DNA of 64,000 nucleotides from Bradyrhizobium sp. SZCCT0148 (GTDB taxonomy: Bacteria > Pseudomonadota > Alphaproteobacteria > Rhizobiales > Xanthobacteraceae), in NCBI RefSeq assembly GCF_018129985.1, contig NZ_JAFCKT010000001.1, positions 1,364,001 through 1,428,000 of the forward strand. Reading direction: 5' to 3'. The notes below the pieces were generated by a model. The model saw only the letters and a list, made by a program, of their open reading frames with translations, was not told where the DNA came from and ran no database searches. A program made the translations under genes and the position numbers. This document shows, piece by piece, positions 8,851 through 17,282 of the stretch. Within the stretch, counting starts at the first letter, position 1. Each line of letters starts with the position of its first letter.

Positions 8851-8923
8851 CGCAACTCCCAAGTCTCGACCAGCGAACTAGGTGCCAGTCTGCCATCGGC
8901 AAGCTCCGCCTCCTAGTCTTTAT

Positions 8924-8935
8924 TTTAAGCTTAAA
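8924..8935. promoter_or_regulatory. Candidate palindromic operator of the kyn operon
   Basis: A perfect 12-base palindrome, TTTAAGCTTAAA, lies 74 bases upstream of the kynB ATG in otherwise GC-rich DNA. AT-rich palindromes of this shape are common MarR or Lrp/AsnC sites, and Lrp-type KynR controls kyn genes in other bacteria. No regulator gene for it is in the window. Assignment is by position and symmetry only. Confidence 0.4.
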
Positions 8936-9028
8936 GGATCTGGATCGGCCTGAGTGGTGTCCAGCGAAGCGGCAAGAAACTTCCCTGCCCCTTAGCCAGT
9001 GTTGGGACAGATGGCGCGAGACGCCGCA

Positions 9029-9112
9029 GGGCGGGCAAAGCGTAGCATGCCCACCCTTCGCACGAAATCGAGGAAGGCGGTGGGCACGGCGCAACTGCGC
9101 CTTTGCCCACCC
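9029..9112. repeat. Pair of hairpin-forming intergenic repeats
   Basis: Two imperfect palindromes sit side by side: GCGGGCAAAG...CATGCCCACCC and GGTGGGCACGGCGCA...TGCGCCTTTGCCCACC. The GTGGGCACGG/CTTTGCCCAC arms are a sequence I associate with dispersed Bradyrhizobium intergenic elements. They lie between the kyn operon promoter and the end of the M20 deacetylase gene and may act as a transcription barrier. Confidence 0.65.
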
Positions 9113-9137
9113 TACGAGAGTTGTGCCTGAGGCGACG

Positions 9138-10415
9138 CTACGCCTTTTCCACTCCGCACCATTCCGCGATGAACAGCGCCATCGCCCTGGTCGTCTTCTT
9201 CAACGACTCCAGCTCGACGAACTCGTTGAAGCCGTGCATCTCGCCGCCGCTGGCGCCGAAGCACAGGCTGGGGATGCCCTCATTGAGGCCGTAGAAGCGG
9301 GTGTCGGTGAGCGCGGTGAAGACAAGGTCCTCCGGCATGCCGCCATAGACCTTGCCGAACGCTTTGGCGAACGCGGCCTCCGGCGCAGCGGCATCGGTCA
9401 ATTCGTAGCCTTCCGACAGGAAGCCCGACCACTCGATCTCAGGCGGATTGTTGGCGAGGAAGCGGTGGTTGCGCGCTGCAGCCGCGACGCAGGCCGCAAT
9501 CTCCTTCTGGTGATCGGCAATCGACCAGCCCGGCAAGACCGCGATCCGGCAATCGACGTCGCACCAGGCCGGCACGCTGGAGGCCCAGTCGCCTCCCTTG
9601 ATGATGCCGGGGTTGAAGTTGATCGGATGGTTGAGCGTCTTGAAATGTTTGTCAGCTTTGGCGCGCTCGTTCCACTCGATCTCGAGCTTCTGCAGCGCCT
9701 GGATCAGATGGTAGGCGGCCATGATCGCGTTCGCGCCGGAGCCGGCGAAGGCGACATGGGTCGGGTGCCCCTTCACACGCAGCCGAAACCAGATCACACC
9801 GACCTGCGAGCGCACCATCTTGCCCCCGGTCGGCTCCGGAATGAAGCAGGCGTCCGCGCGATAGCCGCGCTGCAGCGTCGACAGCGCGCCGACGCCGGTG
9901 CTCTCCTCCTCGATCACGGACTGGAAGTGGATCCGCGCCGTCGGCTTGAAGCCCGCGGCCTTGATCGCATCCAGAGCATAGAGCGCGCCGATGGTGCCCG
10001 ACTTCATGTCGCAGGCACCGCGGCCGAACATCTTGCCGTCCTTGACGACGGGAGAGAATGGCGGCGTGTCCCATAATTCTAGGGGACCGGCGGGCACGAC
10101 GTCACAGTGGCCCTGCAGGATCAGCGATTTGCCGGCGTTCGTTTGCGGGCGGTAGGTACCCACCACCGAACGCGCCTTGGAGAAGTCATGTTCGATCGGA
10201 CCGAAGCCGCGCAGATCCTTGAGGTCCTCGACATCGATGTGCCAGTCGTCGACCTCGTAGCCGCGTTCGCGCAGGAGGTCGCCGATCATGTCCTGGCACG
10301 GCCCCTCCGCCCCGCGGGTCGAGGGGATCGCGACGAAATCGCGGGTAGTGGCAAGCTGGGCCTCGAAGCCGGCATCGACGGCGTCGAGAATCCTCTGCTG
10401 CGTTTCGGCATTCAT
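9138..10415 (-). CDS. M20 family deacetylase (ArgE/DapE type)
   Basis: 425 residues, a di-zinc metallohydrolase. The metal ligands are readable: H103 and D105 (GHCDVVP), D136 (GRGACDMKSG) and the catalytic/ligand pair E170-E171 (IEEES); later ligands are in the EPTGG and C-terminal GGEMHGFNEF segments. A dimerisation lid domain lies at about residues 205-320. GGAGTTGCCTG precedes the ATG. It belongs to the broad acetylornithine deacetylase/succinyl-diaminopimelate desuccinylase family, whose substrate cannot be assigned from sequence. It follows the PNPOx-like gene on the same strand by 52 bases. Confidence 0.85.
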   Translation of the reverse strand: MNAETQQRILDAVDAGFEAQLATTRDFVAIPSTRGAEGPCQDMIGDLLRERGYEVDDWHIDVEDLKDLRGFGPIEHDFSKARSVVGTYRPQTNAGKSLILQGHCDVVPAGPLELWDTPPFSPVVKDGKMFGRGACDMKSGTIGALYALDAIKAAGFKPTARIHFQSVIEEESTGVGALSTLQRGYRADACFIPEPTGGKMVRSQVGVIWFRLRVKGHPTHVAFAGSGANAIMAAYHLIQALQKLEIEWNERAKADKHFKTLNHPINFNPGIIKGGDWASSVPAWCDVDCRIAVLPGWSIADHQKEIAACVAAAARNHRFLANNPPEIEWSGFLSEGYELTDAAAPEAAFAKAFGKVYGGMPEDLVFTALTDTRFYGLNEGIPSLCFGASGGEMHGFNEFVELESLKKTTRAMALFIAEWCGVEKA

Positions 10416-10467
10416 CAGGCAACTCCAGGCAGTTCATTGGTCCCAAGGAGGCGCAAGCTAGCCGATT

Positions 10468-11193
10468 TCAGCCGTTCGGGTACTCCACAAAATATGCATC
10501 CCGCAATGCATCTTCGAGCAGGCGGCCTTCCGAATAGCCATTGAGCGTCGCGGGCCGGCTGACGCCGTCGAGCAGGCGCGGGCACGGCTCGGGCGCGCCG
10601 AGCACCGTGCGAACCGGGATGCGTTCGGCATAGATTGGCAACGCATAATCCTCGTCGTCGTCGGCAACACCCTTGGCGCGTATCTTGGCCGAGGCTTCCT
10701 CGATCTCCATCGCGATGAAGGACGTCGCCTTGATCTCCTGCGTGGTGCTTGCCCGCAGGCTCGCGGTGCGATCCGGGAAGAAGCGGTCGACCATCGCGAT
10801 CACCGCCCGCTCCTTTTCCTCGGGATTGGTGACGAGATAGGCGGTGCCGAATGCCATCACTGCGCGGTAGTCGGCCGAGTGATTGAAGCCGCAGCGCGCC
10901 AGCACGAGGCTGTCGAGATGGGCGACAGTCAGGCACACGCGCTCGCCTTTGGTTTGATTCCGCAGCATGCGGCTTGCGCTCGAGCCGTGCCAATAGAGCT
11001 TCGTACCCTCGCGCCAGAAGAAGGTCGGCGTGCAATAGGGCTGGCCGTCGATCACGTAGGAGACATGGCAGAGCATCGAGGAGTCCAGGATGCGATGCAC
11101 GGTCTCGTGATCGTAGAAGCCGCGGTCGTGCCGGCGCTTCACCTGGTTGCGCACAGACGTCGGATAGGAATGCGAAGTCTCGGTCTGGCTCAC
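10468..11193 (-). CDS. Pyridoxamine 5'-phosphate oxidase-like flavoprotein
   Basis: 241 residues from the GTG at 11193, preceded by CAGGAG six bases upstream. It shows the split-barrel FMN-binding pattern: MLCHVSYVIDGQPYCTPTFFWREGTKLYWHGS, then a strand VCLTVAHLDSLVLAR. This is the family often annotated as nitroimidazole-resistance NimA-like or PNPOx-like. It is divergent from the MocR/PdxR-type regulator at 11270 with a 76-base gap, an arrangement seen often for these regulators and PNPOx-like partners. It probably is that regulator's target. Confidence 0.8.
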   Translation of the reverse strand: MSQTETSHSYPTSVRNQVKRRHDRGFYDHETVHRILDSSMLCHVSYVIDGQPYCTPTFFWREGTKLYWHGSSASRMLRNQTKGERVCLTVAHLDSLVLARCGFNHSADYRAVMAFGTAYLVTNPEEKERAVIAMVDRFFPDRTASLRASTTQEIKATSFIAMEIEEASAKIRAKGVADDDEDYALPIYAERIPVRTVLGAPEPCPRLLDGVSRPATLNGYSEGRLLEDALRDAYFVEYPNG

Positions 11194-11209
11194 GGCCGCT
11201 CCTGCTCGG

Positions 11210-11266
11210 ATTGGAAGAAATCTCGAAGCAGTTGTAGCGGCGCGTTTGGTCTGCGATAGTTCCAAT
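11210..11266. promoter_or_regulatory. Divergent promoter region with 7-base inverted repeat
   Basis: Between the PNPOx-like and MocR-type genes, ATTGGAA (11210-11216) and its inverse TTCCAAT (11260-11266) are 50 bases apart centre to centre, close to five helical turns. MocR regulators bind as dimers to spaced repeats between divergent genes, so this is a reasonable but unproven operator pair. Confidence 0.3.
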
Positions 11267-11269
11267 TCC

Positions 11270-12760
11270 ATGCGAAATATTCCGACCAATTCCCTGCCCT
11301 CGGCCGCCAAGCCTTCCTTGCCGGCCAAGACCGGGCTGCCGCTCGACCTCACCGGCCCGCACGTCACGCCGGGCGCCTCTGCCGCGCACCGGCTCTATCA
11401 GGCGCTGTGCGAGATGATCGTCTCCGGCCTGGTCAAGCCCGGCGAGCCGCTGCCGCCGTCGCGAACGCTCGCCACGCAGACCGGCTTCCGGCGCAACGCC
11501 GTCGTCATCGCCTATGAGCGCCTGATCGCCGACGGCTTCGCCGAGGCGACCGTCGGCTCCGGAACGTTCGTCGCCGCGCGCATTCCTGCGCGTACGGCCG
11601 AACCGAACAAGCCGAACGTCATTGTGGAGACGCCGGGCCAAGGCGCGTTCGCGCTCGGCTGCACCCATATCGACGAACGCGCCGTACAGCGCTTCCGTGC
11701 CTTCGTCGGCCGGCGCATGCGCAATTTCGGGTCGGAGCATCTGCACTATGGCGATCCCCGCGGCAGCCGCGAACTGCGCGCCGCGATCGCCGATCATCTG
11801 TTGTCGGCGCGCGGGCTGCGCTGCGATCCCGATCAGATCATGCTGACCTCAGGCACGTTGCACACGCTACGCATCGTGCTGAGCGCGATCCTCAAGGCGG
11901 GCGACCAGGTCTGGTGCGAAGACCCCGGTTACCCGGCAGCGCGGAAAACCATCGCGAATTGCGGCTATGGCGCCGTGGGCGTTCCCGTCGATGAGCAGGG
12001 GATGCGGGTCGCGAAGGGCCGCATCGCAGGGCCGTCCGCGCGCGCGGCCTATGTCACGCCGTCGCATCAATTTCCGCTGGGCGTGCAGATGTCGATGCAG
12101 CGGCGGCTCGAGCTTCTGGACTGGGCGAGGCGGGCCGGCGCTTTCGTGCTGGAGGACGATTACGACAGCGAGTTTCGCTATGACGGCGCACCGCTGATGT
12201 CGCTCGCCGGCATCGACCGCCTCCAGCGTGTGATCTATCTCGGCACCTTTGCCAAGACGCTGTTTCCCGGCCTGCGCATTGGCTATTGCGCCCTGCCCGA
12301 ACGCCTGATCGCGGACGTGACGGCTGCGCGCGCGGCGCTCGACCGCTTCCCCGGCACGCTGATGGAAGGCGCGGTCGCCGACATGCTCAACTCGGGCGCG
12401 TTCGCAGCGAACCTCAAGCGCGTGCGAAAGCTCTATCGCGAAGCACGTGATGCATTGGCGGAAACGCTGGAGGCCGAGTCCGACGGCGCGCTGTCGGTCC
12501 CGGTGCCGTCACAAGGCCTTCATCTCGTCGCCCGGTTCGATCGCTCTGTCGACCTTTCGGTGGCAGCGCGAGCCAAACATGCGGCCAGCGCGGAAGGTTG
12601 GCTGTTGGCCGATACCTATTCGCGCGCGCGACCTCTGCCCGGCTTCGTGCTGGGATTTTCCGGCCATCCGGTTCCTCTGCTTGTCGCCTCCGCAAAACGC
12701 CTCGCGCAGGAATCGCGCGCAGCCCTGCGCACCGCGAACAGATCGGCCCGGCAGATCTGA
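11270..12760 (+). CDS. MocR/PdxR-type GntR-aminotransferase transcription regulator
   Basis: 496 residues from the ATG at 11270. The N-terminal winged helix (about 35-105: LYQALCEMIVSGLVKPGEPLPPSRTLATQTGFRRNAV) is GntR type. The rest is a class I aminotransferase-like domain with the PLP Lys at about 329 in GTFAKTLFPGLRIGY and the DDYDSEFRY block. Such proteins sense PLP or amines and control vitamin B6 or amine genes. It faces the PNPOx-like flavoprotein across 76 bases. The protein family is clear; the inducer is unknown, so I do not call it pdxR outright. Confidence 0.9.
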   Translation: MRNIPTNSLPSAAKPSLPAKTGLPLDLTGPHVTPGASAAHRLYQALCEMIVSGLVKPGEPLPPSRTLATQTGFRRNAVVIAYERLIADGFAEATVGSGTFVAARIPARTAEPNKPNVIVETPGQGAFALGCTHIDERAVQRFRAFVGRRMRNFGSEHLHYGDPRGSRELRAAIADHLLSARGLRCDPDQIMLTSGTLHTLRIVLSAILKAGDQVWCEDPGYPAARKTIANCGYGAVGVPVDEQGMRVAKGRIAGPSARAAYVTPSHQFPLGVQMSMQRRLELLDWARRAGAFVLEDDYDSEFRYDGAPLMSLAGIDRLQRVIYLGTFAKTLFPGLRIGYCALPERLIADVTAARAALDRFPGTLMEGAVADMLNSGAFAANLKRVRKLYREARDALAETLEAESDGALSVPVPSQGLHLVARFDRSVDLSVAARAKHAASAEGWLLADTYSRARPLPGFVLGFSGHPVPLLVASAKRLAQESRAALRTANRSARQI

Positions 12761-12827
12761 CGAAGGTTCACTATCAGAATCGCGAGCCCGTCCTTACATT
12801 GCGGTATCAATGCCGGGATCTTTCGCC

Positions 12828-13073
12828 ATGCTGCTGCGCCGTGCTGGTTGCCTCTCAGTCCTGATCTCCGCCGCGCTCGCGACGACGGCGCACGCCGTCA
12901 CGGTCGGGCGCGAGCAGGACATCGTGGACCTCAAGCTTGGTCAGCGCGTGCAGGTGGACGACGGAACCTGTCCCGCCGGACAGGTCAAGGAAGTGCGCGG
13001 AACGAAGATGACCGAAAAGGGGGTCGCGCGCACCGCCGCCTGCGTGCCGCGCTACGGTCCGAAGACGAGATAG
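12828..13073 (+). CDS. Small exported hypothetical protein, 81 aa
   Basis: It starts MLLRRAGCLSVLISAALATTAHA, a clear signal peptide with cleavage after AHA (about residue 23). An in-frame ATG at 12810 would add six residues. The mature part, VTVGREQDIVDLKLGQRVQVDDGTCPAG..., has two cysteines that could form a disulfide and a basic tail. I do not know a function; similar short proteins occur across Bradyrhizobium. Its stop is adjacent to the stop of the convergent gene at 13074. Confidence 0.75.
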   Translation: MLLRRAGCLSVLISAALATTAHAVTVGREQDIVDLKLGQRVQVDDGTCPAGQVKEVRGTKMTEKGVARTAACVPRYGPKTR

Positions 13074-13439
13074 CTACTGCTTCGCCGGGTCGAACATGCA
13101 CTGCAGGGTCGGCTTGGCGATCTTGGTGAAGGTGGGGCCAATCTCACTTTGCTTGGACGCCGGCACCCAGTCGGTCTCGATGGTGGGCACGCCGGTTTCG
13201 CTGATGCCGCGCAACAGTGCTTCGCGCAGATCGCGGTCCTCGACGGCGGCTGCGGCATGATCGTGCAGGCAGCCGCAAACTTCCTCGGGATGTTCCCACC
13301 GTCCCAGCATCCGCGGCGCGCATTGGCGCACGAATTCGGTGCGGGGATCCGGTAACCTGGAGGGCGCGCGCACTTGCGCCTCGGCGGCAGCAATCGTCAG
13401 AACAGACACGAACGCAGCGGCGCAAAATCGAACGATCAT
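13074..13439 (-). CDS. Exported hypothetical protein, 121 aa
   Basis: From the ATG at 13439 the product begins MIVRFCAAAFVSVLTIAAAEAQ, a signal peptide cleaved after AEAQ. The mature domain has four cysteines (VRQCAP, EVCGCLHDH, LQCMF) and an amphipathic helix rich in acidic residues. I do not recognise the family. The same frame stays open to 13808 but that extension has no export signal and no ribosome-binding site, so I reject it. The gene converges with the 81-residue gene with no gap. Confidence 0.7.
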   Translation of the reverse strand: MIVRFCAAAFVSVLTIAAAEAQVRAPSRLPDPRTEFVRQCAPRMLGRWEHPEEVCGCLHDHAAAAVEDRDLREALLRGISETGVPTIETDWVPASKQSEIGPTFTKIAKPTLQCMFDPAKQ

Positions 13440-13470
13440 GACGGCCTTTATCGGCTGAGTTTCTTGTTGA

Positions 13471-13635
13471 TCAGAAGCGCGCGGCGACCACGATCGATTG
13501 CGTCGCGGCTGTCGAGATCGGCGAGCCGCTGTACTGGAAAGTTCCGACACCGGGGAGATTGCCGTCCGGCGAGCCTGCGAACGAAGAACCGGCAACAACG
13601 AAAGCAAAGGCAAGGATGAGGCTGAGGGCGCGCAT
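13471..13635 (-). CDS. Very small exported protein, 54 aa
   Basis: From the ATG at 13635, preceded by GGAG eight bases upstream, the product is MRALSLILAFAFVVAGSSFA followed by a 34-residue mature part rich in Gly, Ser and Pro (GSPDGNLPGVGTFQYSG...). The first 20 residues form a signal peptide with an SFA cleavage site. There is no cysteine. Function is unknown. It lies 31 bases upstream of the 121-residue exported protein gene on the same strand, so the two are probably cotranscribed. Confidence 0.65.
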   Translation of the reverse strand: MRALSLILAFAFVVAGSSFAGSPDGNLPGVGTFQYSGSPISTAATQSIVVAARF

Positions 13636-13639
13636 GATC

Positions 13640-14050
13640 TTGTCTCCGAGTTCCATTGGCCGGCGGTGCGCCGTTCGTCGTTGTGAAGCTGATAACCATG
13701 GGCGGTTTCGTCCGTGATGCGCCAAAAGCGCAAAATGGTTTCATCTGACGTGAGGAATGTTTCGTCCGGCCCGGGGCGACGACACAATTCGCCGGAAAGA
13801 CCAATCATTTCAGATGGGCCTCACCGCAGCTCAAAGCATCCTGCCAAGTTCCAGACCCTCAGCGCAAACGCTCCGGAGGCGGCAGCCGTCATGCTCCCGC
13901 CTCACCCGCTTCACACGCATTTTACGTTTTTCTGCTGAATGGAGCGGCAAACGAAGGCTGGGTCGAACCGAAGGCGCATCGGCCGCGACCCAAGCCTTCG
14001 AAGCCAGGACGCCCGGATCACCGGGCGCGTTCACTTGAGGGATAGTCATT
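13640..14050. other. Gap of about 400 bases without a supported gene
   Basis: Open frames here give arginine- and serine-rich products with no recognisable pattern, so I call none. The one structure I see is a perfect inverted repeat, CGCCCGG-ATCA-CCGGGCG, at 14010-14027, without a following T-run. The region should contain the promoters of the 54-residue gene and of the possible ORF at 14051. Confidence 0.5.
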
Positions 14051-14245
14051 ATGGTGGTGCAAGTTCGCGCAATGCCGCGCGACGCGGAGCAACGGACCGA
14101 CGGCGGAGATCACCGATCGAATCGCGCCGCCTCAGCCGGCGCGATGTCGCTGCAATCCGACCGCGGTTTCGAAGCCGCGCCACAAGCGTTCGTGCGGCTG
14201 ACCGGCTCGCACCTCGTCAAACCGCAGTCCCGCCGCGCCGAGTGA
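14051..14245 (+). CDS. Possible small ORF, 64 aa, doubtful
   Basis: It begins MVVQVRAMPRDAEQRTDGG and is hydrophilic, arginine-rich and without signal or membrane segment. A GAGGGA lies about ten bases before the ATG, which is the only support for translation. I recognise no family and composition resembles a chance frame in GC-rich DNA. It ends 13 bases before the convergent CreA gene. Confidence 0.3.
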   Translation: MVVQVRAMPRDAEQRTDGGDHRSNRAASAGAMSLQSDRGFEAAPQAFVRLTGSHLVKPQSRRAE

Positions 14246-14257
14246 AGCACCGACGCG

Positions 14258-14806
14258 TCACTCCGTGAAGAACTCGCCGCACTTCTGGACGTTTGTGTCC
14301 GCCGGCCCCCACGGCATGATCGGCACGGTCGAGGTCGAGTTCTTCGGCGAGCCCTCGATGATCCTGTCCGAATAGACCATATAGACCAGCACGTTGCGCT
14401 TGGCGTCGCAGCCGCGCACGATCTGCATCTTCTTGAAGAACAGCGAGCGGCGCCGGCGGAACATGTCATCGCCCTGCTCCATCTTGTTCTTGAATTTGAT
14501 CGGGCCGATCTGGCGGCAGGCCAGCGAGATGTCCGACACCTCCTCGGCAAGGCCCAGCCAGCCCTTGAAGCCGCCCTTCTCCGGCACTGTGAAATGACAG
14601 GCGACGCCCTCGACCTCGGGATCGTCGAGACCATAGGTCGCGAGCTTGTCGTTCGGGCTCATCCATTTGAACACCGTAGAGCGGCGGAAGATCAGATCGG
14701 GCTCGTCGGCAGCCAGCGCGGACGCCGCAGGCACGACAAGGGCCAGAAGGAAGAAGGCAAAGCCTTTCAAGCCGATGCTGGAAAGACCGAGGAAACGAGA
14801 TGACAT
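14258..14806 (-). CDS. creA: CreA family exported protein
   Basis: 182 residues from the ATG at 14806, with CCGGAGA upstream. A signal peptide (FAFFLLALVVPAASALA) is followed by the CreA core: VFKWMSPNDKLATYGLDDPEVEGVACHFTVPEKGGFKGWLG..., SDISLACRQIGPI, and RRRSLFFKKMQIVRGCDAKRNVLVYMVYSDR. Four cysteines probably form two disulfides in the periplasm. The family is widespread in proteobacteria and its biochemical function is not known, though the E. coli gene sits in the cre locus. It stands alone between convergent and divergent neighbours. Confidence 0.9.
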   Translation of the reverse strand: MSSRFLGLSSIGLKGFAFFLLALVVPAASALAADEPDLIFRRSTVFKWMSPNDKLATYGLDDPEVEGVACHFTVPEKGGFKGWLGLAEEVSDISLACRQIGPIKFKNKMEQGDDMFRRRRSLFFKKMQIVRGCDAKRNVLVYMVYSDRIIEGSPKNSTSTVPIMPWGPADTNVQKCGEFFTE

Positions 14807-15002
14807 GAAGTTCTCCGGTAACAAGTCGCCACAATGTAGGTATGAGACGGCCGCTCAGGAAGACGACGGACGGACCGGCGCGGCCGCCGTTTACCGCTCC
14901 GTGAGGCTTTTTTGCTACGACTTGGACAAAAGTAGCTGACGGCAGAACCGCCATGCTGGTGAACGCGTATCCCCTCTGCGAGACTAACGTCTGATTTGGA
15001 TT

Positions 15003-16619
15003 ATGGATTCGAGGATGAACAGCGTGAACGGGTCGGGTTTATCTGCCAAGCCGGCGCGGCTGTGGCAGGTCGCCATTTTGACGGCGGCGGGTGCGATCGG
15101 CACGACCAGCCAGGCGGACGCAGCATTTTATTATTGGACGGATTATTCCGACGGGTCCTATTACGCCCGTCAGGACCGGCGCCCCGAAATTCCGCGCCAG
15201 AAGCCGCAGAAGCGCGGCGCGACCGGCAAGAAGGAGGTTGTCGCCGAGAAGGAAGCCGGCACCAAGCCGCAAGGGCCGCTCGTCATCGTCGTCTCGATCG
15301 ACCGGCAGAAGGTCACGGTTTACGATACCAACGGCGTGTTCGCGCAATCGCCGGTGTCGACGGGCATGAAGGGCCATTCGACGCCGATGGGTGTGTTCAG
15401 CGTCATCCAGAAGCACAAATTCCACCATTCCAACATCTATAGCGGCGCGCCGATGCCGTACATGCAGCGGATCACCTGGTCCGGCGTCGCCATGCATGCC
15501 GGCGTGCTGCCGGGTTATCCGGCCTCTCATGGCTGCATCCGCATGCCGATGGCATTCGCGGTGAAGATGTGGAATTGGACCAGGATGGGCGCACGCGTCA
15601 TCGTGGCACCCGGCGAGATGTCGCCGCACAGCTTCTCTCATCCCCTGCTTGCCTCCGTGCGCGTGCCGCCGCAGCCTGTGGTCAGCCTCGGGCCGCAAAC
15701 CAATGTCGGCGACAAGGCCGACAAGGGCGCCGCGCAAACCAAGGCCGCCGAAGCTAAACCGATCGAAGCCAAGCCCGTCGAAACCAAGACCGCCAGCGCC
15801 GACAGCGTGCTGGAACTGCGCACCTCCGTCGGTCACAGCGTGATGTCGGATGTGACCACGGGCAATGCAGCAGCTCACGAAGAAGCCACAGCGCCGGGCG
15901 ACAACGCCAGGACGGCCGAAGCGTCGGATGCAGCCAAGCCTCCGGCGGAAGACGTTGCCAAGCCGGCGAACGCGGACAAGCCTGCCGACAAGGTCGAGGC
16001 CGGGAAGAGCGAGCCGGTCAAGACGGACGCGGCCTCCGCGAAGACACCTGATGCGCCGGTTCCCGCGGTCGCCGCCTCGCCCGACGCGAAGAAGGACGAC
16101 AGCCGTGTTGCCGAACCAGCGCCGGCTGCAAAACCGGAAGCGCCCAGGCGGTCCGGCCAGATCGCCGTTTTCATCAGCCGCAAGGATTCCAAGCTCTACG
16201 TGCGGCAGAATTTTGCGCCGCTGTTCGAGGTGCCGGTGACGATCGCCAGCAGCGAGCGGCCGCTCGGTACCCATATCTTCACCGCCGAGCTCGACAAGAC
16301 CGATTCCAATGCGCTGCGCTGGTCCGTGGTGTCGCTGCCCGTCTCCGCTCGTTCGGCGGCCCGCGAGGACGACGGCCGCTTGACGCGCCGCCAGCGTGGC
16401 GCCGCCGTGATCCCGGTTGCCGCCAAGCCCGTGACCGCCAAGCCTGTGGTGACCCCCGATAGCCCCGCCGAAGCACTCGACCGCATTGCGATCCCGGCGG
16501 ACACCATGGCGAAGATCAACGAGATGCTGACATCGGGCGGCTCCATCATCGTCTCGGACCAGGGCATCAGCCAGGGCGAAACCGGTGAAGGCACCGACTT
16601 CATCGTCCGCCTGTACTGA
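15003..16619 (+). CDS. L,D-transpeptidase (YkuD) with second degenerate domain
   Basis: 538 residues. A signal or anchor segment lies at about 20-40 (WQVAILTAAGAIGTTSQADA). The YkuD domain spans about 92-205 with catalytic motif HAGVLPGYPASHGCIRMP (His165, His176, Cys178), which crosslinks peptidoglycan 3-3 or attaches proteins to it in the periplasm. A long Ala/Lys/Glu/Pro-rich linker (about 225-380) follows. The C-terminal part (about 384-538) repeats the YkuD beta pattern, GQIAVFISRKDSKLYVR and PLGTHIFTA, but SHGCxR is replaced by SGGSIIVSDQG with no Cys. It could be a binding module. The start at 15003 has a weak ribosome-binding site; 15015 is an alternative. Confidence 0.88.
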   Translation: MDSRMNSVNGSGLSAKPARLWQVAILTAAGAIGTTSQADAAFYYWTDYSDGSYYARQDRRPEIPRQKPQKRGATGKKEVVAEKEAGTKPQGPLVIVVSIDRQKVTVYDTNGVFAQSPVSTGMKGHSTPMGVFSVIQKHKFHHSNIYSGAPMPYMQRITWSGVAMHAGVLPGYPASHGCIRMPMAFAVKMWNWTRMGARVIVAPGEMSPHSFSHPLLASVRVPPQPVVSLGPQTNVGDKADKGAAQTKAAEAKPIEAKPVETKTASADSVLELRTSVGHSVMSDVTTGNAAAHEEATAPGDNARTAEASDAAKPPAEDVAKPANADKPADKVEAGKSEPVKTDAASAKTPDAPVPAVAASPDAKKDDSRVAEPAPAAKPEAPRRSGQIAVFISRKDSKLYVRQNFAPLFEVPVTIASSERPLGTHIFTAELDKTDSNALRWSVVSLPVSARSAAREDDGRLTRRQRGAAVIPVAAKPVTAKPVVTPDSPAEALDRIAIPADTMAKINEMLTSGGSIIVSDQGISQGETGEGTDFIVRLY

Positions 16620-16712
16620 GCTGTTGCAAGGCGCCCGATAACGCGGTGTTGACGCGGCAGGTCGCAGCGGCGGAGTACCATGCGGTCCGGATCATCTCGG
16701 GGGGACGCCGTC

Positions 16713-17282
16713 ATGATGAATCGCAGACACGTGCTCTTAGCCGCGGTGGCCGGCACGCTGGTGCCGGCAACGCGCGCGCTTGCCGATAGCGGCATGAGCC
16801 GGATTCCGGCCTACGCCTTCTCCTTCCCCGCGTTGTCCGGCGACGATATCCGCCTCGCCGCTTTCTCCGGTAAGCCGCTGCTGGTGGTCAACACGGCCTC
16901 GCTCTGTGGCTACACGCCGCAATATGCCGGCCTGCAGCAGCTCTGGAACGAGTTTCGCGCGCGCGGACTCACCGTGATCGGCGTGCCGTCCAACGATTTC
17001 GGCGGCCAGGAGCCCGGCGGCAGCAGCGAGATCACGGAGACCGCGCACCACCAATATGGTGTTACCTTTCCGATCACGGCCAAGGCCATCGTGGTCGGAG
17101 CAAAGGCACATCCGTTCTACAAATGGGCCGCCGAGGCGCGGCCAAAGGATGTTCCGCGCTGGAACTTCCACAAATATCTCATCGGCCGCGACGGCTACAT
17201 CGCCGAGGTCTTTCCGTCCTCGGTCGAACCGGCCGACACACGGATCAAGACAGCCATCGCCAGGATGCTGGCCGACAGTTGA
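16713..17282 (+). CDS. Exported glutathione peroxidase family protein
   Basis: 189 residues from the ATG at 16713, chosen for the GGGGGGA seven bases upstream. The N-terminus, NRRHVLLAAVAGTLVPATRALA, resembles a twin-arginine signal, so the enzyme is probably folded in the cytosol and exported. The catalytic set is Cys65 (NTASLCGYTPQY), Gln99 (NDFGGQEPG), and Trp150-Asn151 (WNFHKYLIGRDG). It uses Cys rather than selenocysteine and likely reduces peroxides with thioredoxin or glutathione. Most bacterial relatives are cytosolic, so the export signal is worth noting. Confidence 0.88.
   Translation: MMNRRHVLLAAVAGTLVPATRALADSGMSRIPAYAFSFPALSGDDIRLAAFSGKPLLVVNTASLCGYTPQYAGLQQLWNEFRARGLTVIGVPSNDFGGQEPGGSSEITETAHHQYGVTFPITAKAIVVGAKAHPFYKWAAEARPKDVPRWNFHKYLIGRDGYIAEVFPSSVEPADTRIKTAIARMLADS

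Noticed and set aside
13074..13808. Extended 244-codon version of the 121-aa exported protein
   Set aside because: The extension lacks a ribosome-binding site and buries the signal peptide; it overlaps the 54-aa exported gene in another frame.
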